Origin: JACQBY01 sp041486115
GTDB lineage: Bacteria; Nitrospirota; Nitrospiria; JACQBW01
Assembly: GCA_041486115.1 (NCBI GenBank)
Contig: JBGPKT010000077.1
Coordinates: forward strand, 1 to 10,246
Length of the DNA stretch: 10,246 nucleotides
Reading direction: 5' to 3'
The translations under genes were made by a program, and so were the position numbers. The stretch's first letter is position 1. Each line of letters opens with the position of its first letter. The notes below the pieces were generated by a model that made no database searches, was not told where the DNA came from, and saw nothing but the letters and a program-made list of their open reading frames with translations. Below are positions 1 through 5,943 of the stretch, piece after piece.

Positions 1-90
1 TATGAAGGCTGGATCTTTGGCATTTGCTAATTTATATTTTTAATAAGGGTATTTCCGGCAATTTGCGATTTGGCGACCTAATTCGGTAGA

Positions 91-134
91 TAAGTTCGCA
101 TAAATCCATGGTGTAAAAAATTAAGTTCGGATAA
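91..134 (+). repeat. Dispersed TAAGTTCGCATAA motif, two copies
   Basis: TAAGTTCGCATAA lies at 91-103 and the one-base variant TAAGTTCGGATAA at 122-134, 31 bases apart start to start in the same orientation. The first copy is followed by ATCCAT. The copy at 3465 is followed by TTCCAT, so the match between those two covers 18 of 19 bases. A third site with the first 11 bases is at 5436. The function is unknown. The repeated placement in gaps suggests a recombination or insertion site, but no recombinase gene is present in the window. Confidence 0.55.
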
Positions 135-280
135 CTGCGGAAAACTTCCTCAATTTTTGACCTGCCAAAACTCTGAAGATTTCTAATTCCTTATCGTAAA
201 CCCTGGTTAACTTGGTTAACAGACATTCAAGATATAAGTTTGATTTAGGCCTCATATCTTAATTATCATATCATTCCAGT

Positions 281-325
281 ATCAAAAAAAAGCAGATTGG
301 TCCAATAAAACCAGAAGACTGGACC
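281..325 (-). terminator. Possible terminator after the VOC gene
   Basis: Read on the minus strand, GGTCCA (325-320) pairs with TGGACC (304-299) across a 15-base loop. About nine bases later comes a run of seven T (291-285). This is 25 bases past the stop codon of the VOC gene. The stem is short, the loop is large and the T run is displaced, so this is a weak call. Confidence 0.25.
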
Positions 326-349
326 CCCCTGGCGCACAGTGAATTAGTT

Positions 350-700
350 TCAATGTCTCTGATGAATTGTAATCTCGTTTCCATCTGGATCTTGAATAAC
401 AGCCATCCGACACACGGGGGTGGAAAATGCCTCAGCTACGAAGGTCACAGATTTATCTTTAAGGGTTTTTACAAAACTTTCCAAGTTTGTGACCTCAAAA
501 GCGACGACCGCTCCTTTGGCCCCTGGTCGGTGTCCCATCTCCGTGGTAGTGATCGCAAAGGTAGAGTCAGCCACGTTGTACTCGACCCATTTGTCCTTAA
601 AGTTGTAACCGACTTTTAGACCCAGAACGTTTTCATAAAATCCTTTAGACCGGGCCATATCGGTTACCGGATAGGCGGTAAATGCAATCGACGTAATCAT
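350..700 (-). CDS. VOC family protein (glyoxalase/dioxygenase fold)
   Basis: This 116-residue protein is one vicinal-oxygen-chelate unit pair, the usual length for single-domain glyoxalase/bleomycin-resistance-like proteins. The N-terminal half has the typical strand-helix pattern with YPVTDMARSKGFYENVLGL at about residues 9-27. The end has the family hallmark DPDGNEITIHQ at about 104-114, where the glutamate is a usual metal ligand. The first metal position, often histidine in glyoxalase I, is tyrosine here (FTAYPV), as in some VOC subfamilies, so glyoxalase I activity should not be assumed. The ATG at 700 is preceded by GAGAGGA about five bases upstream, a fair ribosome binding site. The gene stands alone with no operon partner. 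Fold assignment is strong; substrate is unknown. Confidence 0.88.
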   Translation of the reverse strand: MITSIAFTAYPVTDMARSKGFYENVLGLKVGYNFKDKWVEYNVADSTFAITTTEMGHRPGAKGAVVAFEVTNLESFVKTLKDKSVTFVAEAFSTPVCRMAVIQDPDGNEITIHQRH

Positions 701-1285
701 AGATTCCTCTCTTCATTTTTAAAAGTCAGTATTTAGGTGGCATCCTGTTTAGACCGTTGCCCTGCCCATTACTCCTTCGCAATTGTTCTCAATTATCTAT
801 ATAACAGAATCTCTTCCCCATTTTCATTGAATTTATCTTCAGAAACGATCATTGGAGTCAGCAGTATCAAAATAGTGGAAGGATTTCAGATCAGACGAAA
901 GCAAAGGCGGGGCGGTTTGCTGAATTACTATCACCTCAATCTCACATGAATAATTTCATCGTTCGTTAGAGATCCCCCACCTTTCTTATCTTCTGCAGGT
1001 CAAAAACCACGTTTCTTCCTGTAACCGATGAAATACAAACCTGTTGAATAGTAGTAGATTAGAATCGGTAATGGTCGCACCATCATCTGGACTCAGATCC
1101 TGAATCGCACAGGCAATGAACTGTCCAAATTGGTTGTTCCACTCTTCATCTTATCTCGTAATCTTTGTAGAAGGCGAAAAAATCCTGCAATCTCCTAAAG
1201 GCTCCTGTTGAAAATTAGGGGCCTTTGAATCTCGGGTTAAAGGTGATTGCCCACTTTTTGACAGAACGCGACGTGAGCGGGAAGG
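701..1285. other. Gene-free gap between VOC and HAF genes
   Basis: There is no convincing gene in 585 bases. One open minus-strand stretch (1150-986, 54 codons, no start codon) reads like protein, with DLSPDDGATITDSN in it. It could be the eroded remnant of a gene but matches no family I recognise. A hairpin at 1197-1226 is listed separately. A plus-strand frame of 70 codons at 737-949 shows no ribosome binding site or domain signature and is treated as chance. Confidence 0.5.
1197..1226 (-). terminator. Hairpin, possible terminator of the HAF gene
   Basis: AAAGGCTCC (1197-1205) pairs with GGGGCCTTT (1218-1226), nine pairs including one G-U, with a 12-base loop. It lies about 60 bases beyond the stop of the minus-strand HAF gene. 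On the minus strand a run of six T follows only about 15 bases after the stem. It may act as a weak or factor-assisted terminator, or may be only a structured remnant. Confidence 0.25.
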
Positions 1286-2176
1286 CTAGTCATGTGGCTC
1301 GGGAACGGCGGAAGTCGGGGTTGCTAGAAAACCATGTACCTCCTGTAACTTCCCTGTACCAACGATGTACCATCCCACGATCTGGCCGATATTGTTGATC
1401 CCGCGGGCCTCGGTAAACGTAGCGCCTGGGAAGTCGATCGTGCTAAAACTTCCCCCACTTAGCAAAAAGCCATGGATCTCTCCTGTCGCATCGCCGTACC
1501 TTCCCACGATCTGGCCCCTATCGTTGATTCCGAAGACATCGGTTAAGGTAGCGCCTGGGAAGTCAATCATGGTAAAAAGTCCCCCACTAAACAAAAAGCT
1601 ATGTGTCCCTGTGGGAAGGAAATACCCTCCAACGATCTGGCCGGTATTGCTGATCCCACTGGCAACGGTGCCATGTGCGCCGGGGAAGTCAATCGTGCTG
1701 AAACCTCCCCCACTTAGCAAAAAGCCATGTCCCCCTGCGGTATCTTCGTACCCTCCTACGATCTGCCCGGTATTGTTGATCCCCCGGGCATCGGTAAACA
1801 AAGCGCCTGGGAAGTCAATCGTGCTAAAACTTCCCCCACTAAGCAAATAGCTGTGTTCCCCGATAGCACCGTACTCTCCCAGGATTTGGCCTCTATTGTT
1901 GATCCCATGGGCATCGGTAAACAAAGCGCCTGGGAAGTCAATCGTGCTAAAACTTCCCTTACTTAGCAAATAGCCGTGGGACGTTGTACCATCGCCGTAT
2001 ACTCCCACGATCTGGCCCCTATCGTTGATCCCGAGGGGACTGGTAAACGTGGCACCGGGGACATTGATTGTTGTAGTAAAAGCATAGCTGATTGCCAATG
2101 CTGCTGGGGTGAAACCCAGTGGTATGATGCTCAGCGTGATTAGGTAGGGTAGCAGATATCGTCCTAGTGAATTCAT
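1286..2176 (-). CDS. Secreted HAF-repeat protein with truncated PEP-CTERM-like tail
   Basis: The protein has 296 residues. An N-terminal signal peptide (residues 1 to about 28, MNSLGRYLLPYL... ending TPAALA) is followed by six copies of a unit of about 41-43 residues. The unit's core is GINxxGQIVGxY, then HGFLLSGGxFSTIDFPGA. This is the HAF extracellular repeat pattern, thought to form a beta-rich, propeller-like exported domain. The tail ends SAVPEPHD and stop. VPEP is the start of a PEP-CTERM sorting signal, but the expected membrane helix and basic end are absent in all three frames downstream. I chose the ATG at 2176, not 2248, because GGAGGTG sits six bases before it and the signal peptide starts there. 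The protein is probably exported; without the anchor it may be released. The ligand or role is unknown. Confidence 0.8.
   Translation of the reverse strand: MNSLGRYLLPYLITLSIIPLGFTPAALAISYAFTTTINVPGATFTSPLGINDRGQIVGVYGDGTTSHGYLLSKGSFSTIDFPGALFTDAHGINNRGQILGEYGAIGEHSYLLSGGSFSTIDFPGALFTDARGINNTGQIVGGYEDTAGGHGFLLSGGGFSTIDFPGAHGTVASGISNTGQIVGGYFLPTGTHSFLFSGGLFTMIDFPGATLTDVFGINDRGQIVGRYGDATGEIHGFLLSGGSFSTIDFPGATFTEARGINNIGQIVGWYIVGTGKLQEVHGFLATPTSAVPEPHD
1422..2065 (-). repeat. Six tandem 123-129 base repeats inside the HAF gene
   Basis: On the plus strand the phrase GCGCCTGGGAAGTC or a close variant starts at 1422, 1551, 1677, 1803, 1926 and 2052. The spacings are 129, 126, 126, 123 and 126 bases, all multiples of three. 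Each repeat encodes one HAF unit. The neighbouring copies at 1803 and 1926 are nearly identical around this phrase, which points to recent duplication or gene conversion. The first (2052) and third (1677) copies have diverged most. Confidence 0.85.
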
Positions 2177-2182
2177 CTCTTT

Positions 2183-2189
2183 CACCTCC
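2183..2189 (-). promoter_or_regulatory. Shine-Dalgarno GGAGGTG of the HAF gene
   Basis: On the minus strand GGAGGTG ends six bases before the ATG at 2176. It is a near-perfect anti-16S match and decides the start codon in favour of 2176 over the in-frame ATG 72 bases upstream, which has no such site. Confidence 0.75.
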
Positions 2190-2343
2190 GTGTCTGTATT
2201 CCAAATATTAGTTAGAAAATCAGGTATTTTTAAATTAACACAATCCATCTTCGGTTGACAATCCCTGAAATCGAGGTTTTTAAAGTGCTATAGCCCTTTT
2301 TACTTTCTAGAAAGGGAACGAATCCTCGCACCTCACTTCCTGA

Positions 2344-2362
2344 ATTCTTCGGTACCGAGAAT
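2344..2362. repeat. Near-perfect palindrome upstream of lipoprotein promoter
   Basis: ATTCT-T-CGGTACCG-AGAAT is an 18-base palindrome apart from one extra T. It lies 17 bases before the predicted -35 box at 2380. It could be a regulator binding site or a hairpin; nothing distinguishes these. Confidence 0.35.
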
Positions 2363-2379
2363 GTTAGAAATGTCGAAGG

Positions 2380-2408
2380 TTACCAACGATATTCCTCGCT
2401 TTTATAAT
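2380..2408 (+). promoter_or_regulatory. Predicted sigma-70 promoter for the lipoprotein gene
   Basis: TTACCA (2380-2385) and a perfect TATAAT (2403-2408) are separated by 17 bases. Transcription would start near 2415, giving a leader of about 105 bases before the ATG at 2521. A second TATAAT at 2420-2425 lacks a good -35 partner. Confidence 0.4.
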
Positions 2409-2520
2409 GGCCAAAACCCTATAATGTTTCAAATTGCTTTAGAAATATTAATCGGCAATTTTTTATAGTTTGTCGTCGATTGTCAGACCCTTCCAGTATT
2501 ACAACCAGAAGAATATTTTA

Positions 2521-3120
2521 ATGACAAATATTAAAACAATCTTATCAACTTTATTGGCATCTCTAGCAATGGTTGGTTGCGTAGCCGCAATGGTTCCTTC
2601 ATCTAACAATCCTTATGCCAAATTAAATGAAGCTCAGTATCTTTATGAAAAATCCAATAGACCACTTCCTGCCGAGAAACTTATCCAACAAGCCATTGAA
2701 ATCCTTCAGAATGACAATAATCAAATTGGTTTGGCTGAAGCTTATCGTCAATATGGATTCTTTTTTCGATCTCTTTCCGTTATGAGCTACCAAGATTATT
2801 ATATGAAAAATGGGTTCCTTGACAAGAGCGCAAGTTACCAAACAAGAATGGAGAAATCTCTTGAATATTTCGAAATGGCGAAGAAGATTGATACTGAGAA
2901 TAAAAAATTTGATAGTGTAGCAAATATTTATTATAACATTGGCGTCGACTATGCTCTCATGAAAAACATGGAACTAGCTTGTCGGTCATTAGATCAAAGC
3001 CTTGAGAGTTATAATGAATTTATTCGTCAAAATCCAAAAGGTAAAGTAGAATTTCCACCCTCCTTTTCAAATTATGAAGAAATGATTATTTCGTATAAAA
3101 AACAATCAGGTTGTAAATAA
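2521..3120 (+). CDS. Probable TPR-like lipoprotein, AT-rich
   Basis: The protein has 199 residues. It starts with a basic, hydrophobic signal sequence (MTNIKTILSTLLASLAMVGC) ending at Cys20. The segment LAMVGC resembles a lipobox, though Met at -3 is not the commonest residue, so membrane anchoring is likely but not certain. The rest is helical and polar. Two stretches, about residues 48-82 and 114-165, have TPR-like spacing of small and aromatic residues (for example AEAYRQYGFFF and ANIYYNIGVDYALMKN). No specific family is recognised. I chose the ATG at 2521 because the signal peptide begins there; an in-frame TTG at 2470 would add 17 polar residues before it. A weak AGAAG lies upstream. The gene is visibly richer in A and T than its neighbours, which suggests separate acquisition. 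It has no operon partner. Confidence 0.75.
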   Translation: MTNIKTILSTLLASLAMVGCVAAMVPSSNNPYAKLNEAQYLYEKSNRPLPAEKLIQQAIEILQNDNNQIGLAEAYRQYGFFFRSLSVMSYQDYYMKNGFLDKSASYQTRMEKSLEYFEMAKKIDTENKKFDSVANIYYNIGVDYALMKNMELACRSLDQSLESYNEFIRQNPKGKVEFPPSFSNYEEMIISYKKQSGCK

Positions 3121-3240
3121 CCAATTCAATCGTCCTTTCCTAAAGATGTTACTTCCTTCTACCTTCGTTTGTGTTATAAATTACCAAAATAGATGGATCA
3201 AAGGGTGGGAGAACTAGTAGGAACTGAAGGGGCTACCCAC

Positions 3241-3260
3241 TGGATTACTTTGGTAATCCA
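3241..3260. repeat. Perfect 8-bp hairpin
   Basis: TGGATTAC (3241-3248) and GTAATCCA (3253-3260) form an 8-pair stem with a TTTG loop. No T run follows on either strand, so this is not a standard terminator. Just before it, GTGGG (3206-3210) can pair with CCCAC (3236-3240), stacking a second arm next to the hairpin. Confidence 0.45.
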
Positions 3261-3464
3261 TAATTTCTGGTTTCTCGCTTTTTCGTTTCTTCGTAGGTGT
3301 AACCTGCTCTCTGGAAGAAGCCTCCACTGAGGCCCAGCTTGCACGACCGTCTCCCCGCCCGCAAAATCATAACGTCGTACACCTTCGCATAATAATCCAC
3401 TACGAGAAAAATTCCCGGTCTTGCCTTTCATTTAATCATTTCCAAAATTTCAATTGAATCGGTG

Positions 3465-3483
3465 TAAGTTCGCATAATTCCAT
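3465..3483 (+). repeat. Dispersed TAAGTTCGCATAA motif, third copy
   Basis: TAAGTTCGCATAATTCCAT matches the copy at 91-109 in 18 of 19 bases, and both are preceded by a TCGGT-like run. The two copies are direct repeats about 3.37 kb apart, enclosing the VOC, HAF and lipoprotein genes. This copy lies 54 bases beyond the stop of the phosphoesterase gene. Confidence 0.55.
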
Positions 3484-3536
3484 ATTGCTTGACCCGTCCA
3501 TATATTCATGAATGAGCAGAATCTGGAAACGATAGT

Positions 3537-4286
3537 TCAAACGTCTACCTCCAATGACGGGTTGAATTTGGGATTCTCTTCTCTTCCCCTTATACAATAT
3601 CCTCTCGGATTACAGACAACTCTTGTTCCCGCAACCATGTAGTCGAATGAATCGTGGGTGTGCCCATGTATCCATAGGTCGCTAAATCCAAATAGATAAT
3701 CGAGGTTGCTTGCAAAACAGGCCGACAGCAGATCCTTTTTGTACCGGCTTGCAACCGACAAGGCTGAGGGTAAATGATGTGAAATTACAACCGTCTTGCC
3801 TTCAAAAAACTCCTTTAATTTTGCCTCAAGCCAAACCTTGTCTTGCTTGTGCAAATCTAACGAATCGGTGGGAGTGAACTTCCTTCCTTTGTAGTTTATC
3901 ACTGTAAAATCGGAGAGACCGTTCAAGGCTTCTGACATCGACCGCGATATCTCTGATTCTCCAAACAGCGCAAAATCGGTCCAGAGGGAACAGCCAAGGA
4001 AACGGGTTCCCTGGATTACGACCTCCCCCCTGTTCAGGAAATAGATGTCATTGACCTTCCCGGCCTTTGCCATTTGTGCATTCTCATAATCAATGCTGCT
4101 TTTGTAATATACATGGTTTCCGGGAACATAGATAATGGCCTTGTCAGGCCATGTCTTTCTTGCCCAGGAAAAACCCGACACGCCTAGGTCAATGTCTCCG
4201 GCCAGCACGACGACATCACTGTCGACTTGGGGTTGACGAAACACCTCGAATTCGTTATGGACATCACTTAAAATCTGTATTTTCAT
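3537..4286 (-). CDS. Calcineurin-type metallophosphoesterase
   Basis: The 249-residue enzyme carries all the metal-site motifs of the family in order. These are SDVH (Asp8, His10), GDID (Asp31), GNH (Asn57, His58), SHH (His170/171) and HGHTH (residues 207-211). These residues normally hold two metal ions and cleave phosphomonoesters, phosphodiesters or nucleotides. The GNH motif continues VYY instead of the common E/D. The short form without extra domains resembles small cytoplasmic phosphoesterases of unknown substrate. I chose ATG 4286 because the SDVH motif starts eight residues in. The predicted promoter would also start transcription near 4399, downstream of the alternative TTG at 4403. 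No clear ribosome binding site precedes 4286, which is a weakness. The gene is divergent from the toxin-antitoxin pair. Confidence 0.88.
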   Translation of the reverse strand: MKIQILSDVHNEFEVFRQPQVDSDVVVLAGDIDLGVSGFSWARKTWPDKAIIYVPGNHVYYKSSIDYENAQMAKAGKVNDIYFLNRGEVVIQGTRFLGCSLWTDFALFGESEISRSMSEALNGLSDFTVINYKGRKFTPTDSLDLHKQDKVWLEAKLKEFFEGKTVVISHHLPSALSVASRYKKDLLSACFASNLDYLFGFSDLWIHGHTHDSFDYMVAGTRVVCNPRGYCIRGREENPKFNPSLEVDV

Positions 4287-4405
4287 TTTTTTAGCGGGGG
4301 TAAAAGTATTCAGGGATTCCCAGTTCTTTTCAGTGGAAAGAACCCTGTTCTCCGTTTCTCCCGGAAATATACCGTAATAGGACACATTTATATACTGACC
4401 CAAAC

Positions 4406-4434
4406 ATATTACAAAACCGGTAACGAATGGTCAA
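4406..4434 (-). promoter_or_regulatory. Predicted promoter of the phosphoesterase gene
   Basis: On the minus strand TTGACC (4434-4429) and TAATAT (4411-4406) are separated by exactly 17 bases. Transcription would start near 4399, leaving an untranslated leader of about 110 bases before ATG 4286. The gap between this promoter and the toxin gene also holds CCCTTAAAAGGG (4441-4452), a near-palindrome that could bind a regulator of either side. Confidence 0.45.
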
Positions 4435-4520
4435 TGAAGTCCCTTAAAAGGGCGGTCTCTTTTACTTTATCATTCACACTGCCTTCAGGAGAAAAGGAAT
4501 TTTCTTGATTTTTCCTGACT

Positions 4521-4539
4521 ACTGGTCTATCATACCAGT
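4521..4539. promoter_or_regulatory. Inverted repeat at the toxin start codon
   Basis: ACTGGT (4521-4526) and ACCAGT (4534-4539) are a perfect inverted repeat around a seven-base spacer, ending one base before the ATG at 4541. It could be an operator for the antitoxin, or an mRNA hairpin that covers the toxin start. Six pairs can also arise by chance. Confidence 0.35.
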
Positions 4540-4540
4540 G

Positions 4541-4834
4541 ATGAAAGGGCGTCTGATTCAGTATCGGAAATTTACCGATGAATTGGGAAATACGATTGAA
4601 ACAAAGCTCTGGAAAGTTCCCGTTTCAAAGGTTAAGCCTCATGGTTATAAATACTCTCTGGTTTATATCGTCAATGATCAAAGGATCATTGGATATGACA
4701 ACCACGAGGGAAGGAGTGATCATCGGCATTACGGAAAAATCGTGGAACTTTACCAGTTTGAGAGTCTTGAAAAATTAATAGGAGACTTTTATAAAGATAT
4801 AGAAAAATTTAAGGAGAAAAAAAGTGAAAATTAA
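4541..4834 (+). CDS. TumE-family toxin of a toxin-antitoxin pair
   Basis: The 97-residue protein matches the TumE (DUF6516) pattern. It opens MKGRLIQYRKF with a beta-strand run, then LWKVP, then HGYKYSLVYI. The conserved core YDNHEGRSDHRHYG follows at about residues 55-68, and the end is a basic helix (LIGDFYKDIEKFKEKK). The HRH motif is the family's best candidate active site; the molecular target is not evident. The family register favours ATG 4541. An in-frame TTG at 4505 has a better ribosome binding site (AAGGA six bases upstream) and would add 12 residues, so the start is uncertain. The antitoxin gene overlaps the 3' end by 11 bases, giving a toxin-first operon. Confidence 0.8.
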   Translation: MKGRLIQYRKFTDELGNTIETKLWKVPVSKVKPHGYKYSLVYIVNDQRIIGYDNHEGRSDHRHYGKIVELYQFESLEKLIGDFYKDIEKFKEKKSEN

Positions 4835-5189
4835 AAGGGTTAAAATTGGCATTAAAGATTTAAAGACAGGTCTTCAGGAGTTTGTCCAAACGGCCAAAGC
4901 GATTCAGCAAGGGAAAAAGGTCAAAAAAGAAGAAAGGGTCTATTTTACCAGCTTCGAAGCGTTTAGAAAGGCTTTGACTCCCAAACGCCTTGAATTGTTG
5001 CATTTAATTAAAACCCATCGACCTTCTTCAATCAACCAGGTCGCGCGGTTAGTCAAAAGAGACATTAAGAACGTGTCTGATGATTTGAAATATCTCGCGC
5101 AAATTGGGCTTGTAGAAAGGAAGGAAACGGAAAAGGAAATTTCGCCAACGATTGATTATGACAAAATTCTTTTAGAAATTGCGGTCTAA
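4824..5189 (+). CDS. HVO_A0114-type winged-helix antitoxin
   Basis: The 121-residue basic protein has an N-terminal helical region (about 1-45) ending YFTSFEAFRKAL. A winged helix follows (about 52-100), with TPKRLELLHLI, SSINQVARLVKRD and DDLKYLAQIGLVER. This is the HVO_A0114 family arrangement, MarR-like, commonly the partner of TumE toxins. It should bind the operon promoter and neutralise the toxin. Start is GTG 4824, with AAGGAG seven bases upstream inside the toxin gene, a strong site. The 11-base overlap implies translational coupling. It may bind the inverted repeat at 4521-4539, though this is inference. Confidence 0.85.
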   Translation: MKIKRVKIGIKDLKTGLQEFVQTAKAIQQGKKVKKEERVYFTSFEAFRKALTPKRLELLHLIKTHRPSSINQVARLVKRDIKNVSDDLKYLAQIGLVERKETEKEISPTIDYDKILLEIAV

Positions 5190-5215
5190 GAGGAGTCTCG
5201 CCTTATGGAGTGGTC

Positions 5216-5239
5216 TGGAGGGGTCATGTGGAGGGGTCA
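5216..5239 (+). repeat. Tandem TGGAGGGGTCA pair
   Basis: Two identical 11-base copies with a two-base spacer (TG). A partial third phrase, TGGAGTGGTC, precedes them at 5206-5215, giving a short degenerate array. Confidence 0.5.
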
Positions 5240-5435
5240 AGTCCGGTCTTGCGTCATGTTTAAAATCAGGCCTGATGAAACCTGGGCGTTATCGGGGAGT
5301 GGGAGGGGCAATTTCCGTTAAGATGGAAAGTCTAAATTTCCAACAAAATCAAAGGATTTTCCAGTATTCTTCTTTAGAAAGGGCTAGACGATGTCCGGCT
5401 TTTTTCCCAGAAAATAATAAAATCTGACCGCATGG

Positions 5436-5446
5436 TAAGTTCGCAT
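5436..5446 (+). repeat. Dispersed TAAGTTCGCAT motif, fourth site
   Basis: The first 11 bases of the motif seen at 91 and 3465 recur here in the same orientation. The site is two bases from the stop codon of the nuclease gene (5449-5451). Similarity ends after CAT. Confidence 0.45.
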
Positions 5447-5448
5447 CA

Positions 5449-5943
5449 TCATTCTTTCTTAAGAGATAGCTCCAAATCCTCAATACTCGGCAGTTCGCCT
5501 TTCAGGTTTTTTGGCAGGGTTTCGGTTAATTTGTATGCGGAAACACCGATAGGTTTTCTGGTATCTCGAAGAGCATATTCTACAATCATTTTCCTTTTGG
5601 TCTTGCACAAAATTATACCGATGCTTGGATGGTCATCCTTGTGGCGCAAAAGATCATCCACCGCGGAAAGGTAAAAATTCATCTTGCCGGCATATTCCGG
5701 TTGAAATTCCCCTATTTTAAGTTCGATGACCACATAATATCGGAGACGCAGATGATAAAATAAGAGATCGATATAAAAATCCTCCCTGCCAATCTCGATA
5801 TGATACTGACTGCCGACAAAAGAAAATCCAACGCCAAGTTCAAGTAAAAAGGATCTTATTTGCTCCAATAAGGCTTTTTCTACTTCCCGCTCCTTCGCTT
5901 TTTCTCCAATGGTGAGGAAGTCGAAGATATAGGGGTCTTTCAA
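5449..5943 (-). CDS. YhcG-like PDDEXK nuclease, C-terminal half (frameshifted gene)
   Basis: This 164-codon frame is the catalytic half of a DUF1016/YhcG-type protein. It opens KDPYIFDFLTIGEKAKEREVEKAL. The PDDEXK residues appear as FYIDLLFYH (Asp59) and VVIELKIG (Glu74, Lys76). Then come the conserved AGKMNFYLSAVDDLLRH and YALRDTRKPIGVSAYKL blocks. The apparent start is a TTG that overlaps the stop of the upstream half by four bases (TTGA). Restoring one base in the CC pair at minus-strand 5980-5979 joins the halves through LPAPQSELAHQVLKDPYIF, the usual family linker, giving about 358 residues, a normal length. The catalytic residues are intact, so decay is recent or the base is a sequencing error. 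Coupled re-initiation at TTG is possible. Confidence 0.85.
   Translation of the reverse strand: MKDPYIFDFLTIGEKAKEREVEKALLEQIRSFLLELGVGFSFVGSQYHIEIGREDFYIDLLFYHLRLRYYVVIELKIGEFQPEYAGKMNFYLSAVDDLLRHKDDHPSIGIILCKTKRKMIVEYALRDTRKPIGVSAYKLTETLPKNLKGELPSIEDLELSLKKE

Larger units (their letters stand above)
1..349. other. Gene-free left flank with short repeats
   Basis: No reading frame here looks like a real gene. The stretch contains the TAAGTTCGCATAA motif pair listed separately. It also has a tandem 8-base repeat, TGGTTAAC at 204-211 and 213-220, in which GTTAAC is itself palindromic. A 7-base inverted repeat pairs AAGATAT (229-235) with ATATCTT (254-260). A possible terminator lies at 299-325. 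The left edge of the window may cut through a larger unit, so this could be the far end of an element or gene outside view. Confidence 0.6.
2177..2520. other. Divergent gap between HAF and lipoprotein genes
   Basis: This gap must hold the promoters of both neighbours. It contains a 12-base perfect palindrome, CTTTCTAGAAAG, at 2303-2314, flanked by CCCTTT on the left and GG on the right. It also contains the palindrome at 2344-2362 and the promoter at 2380-2408, both listed separately. A second TATAAT at 2420-2425 could be an alternative -10 box. No gene is seen. Confidence 0.5.
3121..3536. other. Gene-free gap with hairpin and dispersed motif
   Basis: No supported gene lies between the convergent lipoprotein and phosphoesterase genes. 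A minus-strand frame at 3431-3198 (77 codons) has no ribosome binding site, no domain signature and covers a perfect hairpin, so it is not called. The gap contains the hairpin at 3241-3260 and the TAAGTTCGCATAA copy at 3465. The segment 3200-3430 is richer in G and C than its surroundings and may be a remnant of an inserted sequence. Confidence 0.5.
5190..5448. other. Gap between tumA-like and nuclease genes
   Basis: No gene is supported. TGGAGGGGTCA occurs twice (5216-5226, 5229-5239), 13 bases apart, followed by the imperfect palindrome CAAGTCCGGTCTTG (5239-5252). A perfect 12-base palindrome, ATCAGGCCTGAT, lies at 5265-5276. GGGGTCAAG/GTCTTG phrases of this sort recall the palindromic ends seen near IS200/REP-type transposases, but no transposase gene is here. 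The 82-codon plus frame over this gap starts inside the antitoxin gene and is not called. Confidence 0.45.

Noticed and set aside
3198..3431. 77-codon minus-strand frame in the gap before the phosphoesterase gene
   Set aside because: No ribosome binding site, no family signature, low-complexity-like translation, and it spans a perfect hairpin.
4287..4403. Longer phosphoesterase start at TTG 4403
   Set aside because: It lies at or upstream of the predicted transcript start and adds 39 residues before a motif that normally sits at the N-terminus.
5179..5427. 82-codon plus frame after the winged-helix gene
   Set aside because: It starts inside the antitoxin gene in another frame and runs through GGAGGGGTCA repeats and a palindrome; no domain seen.
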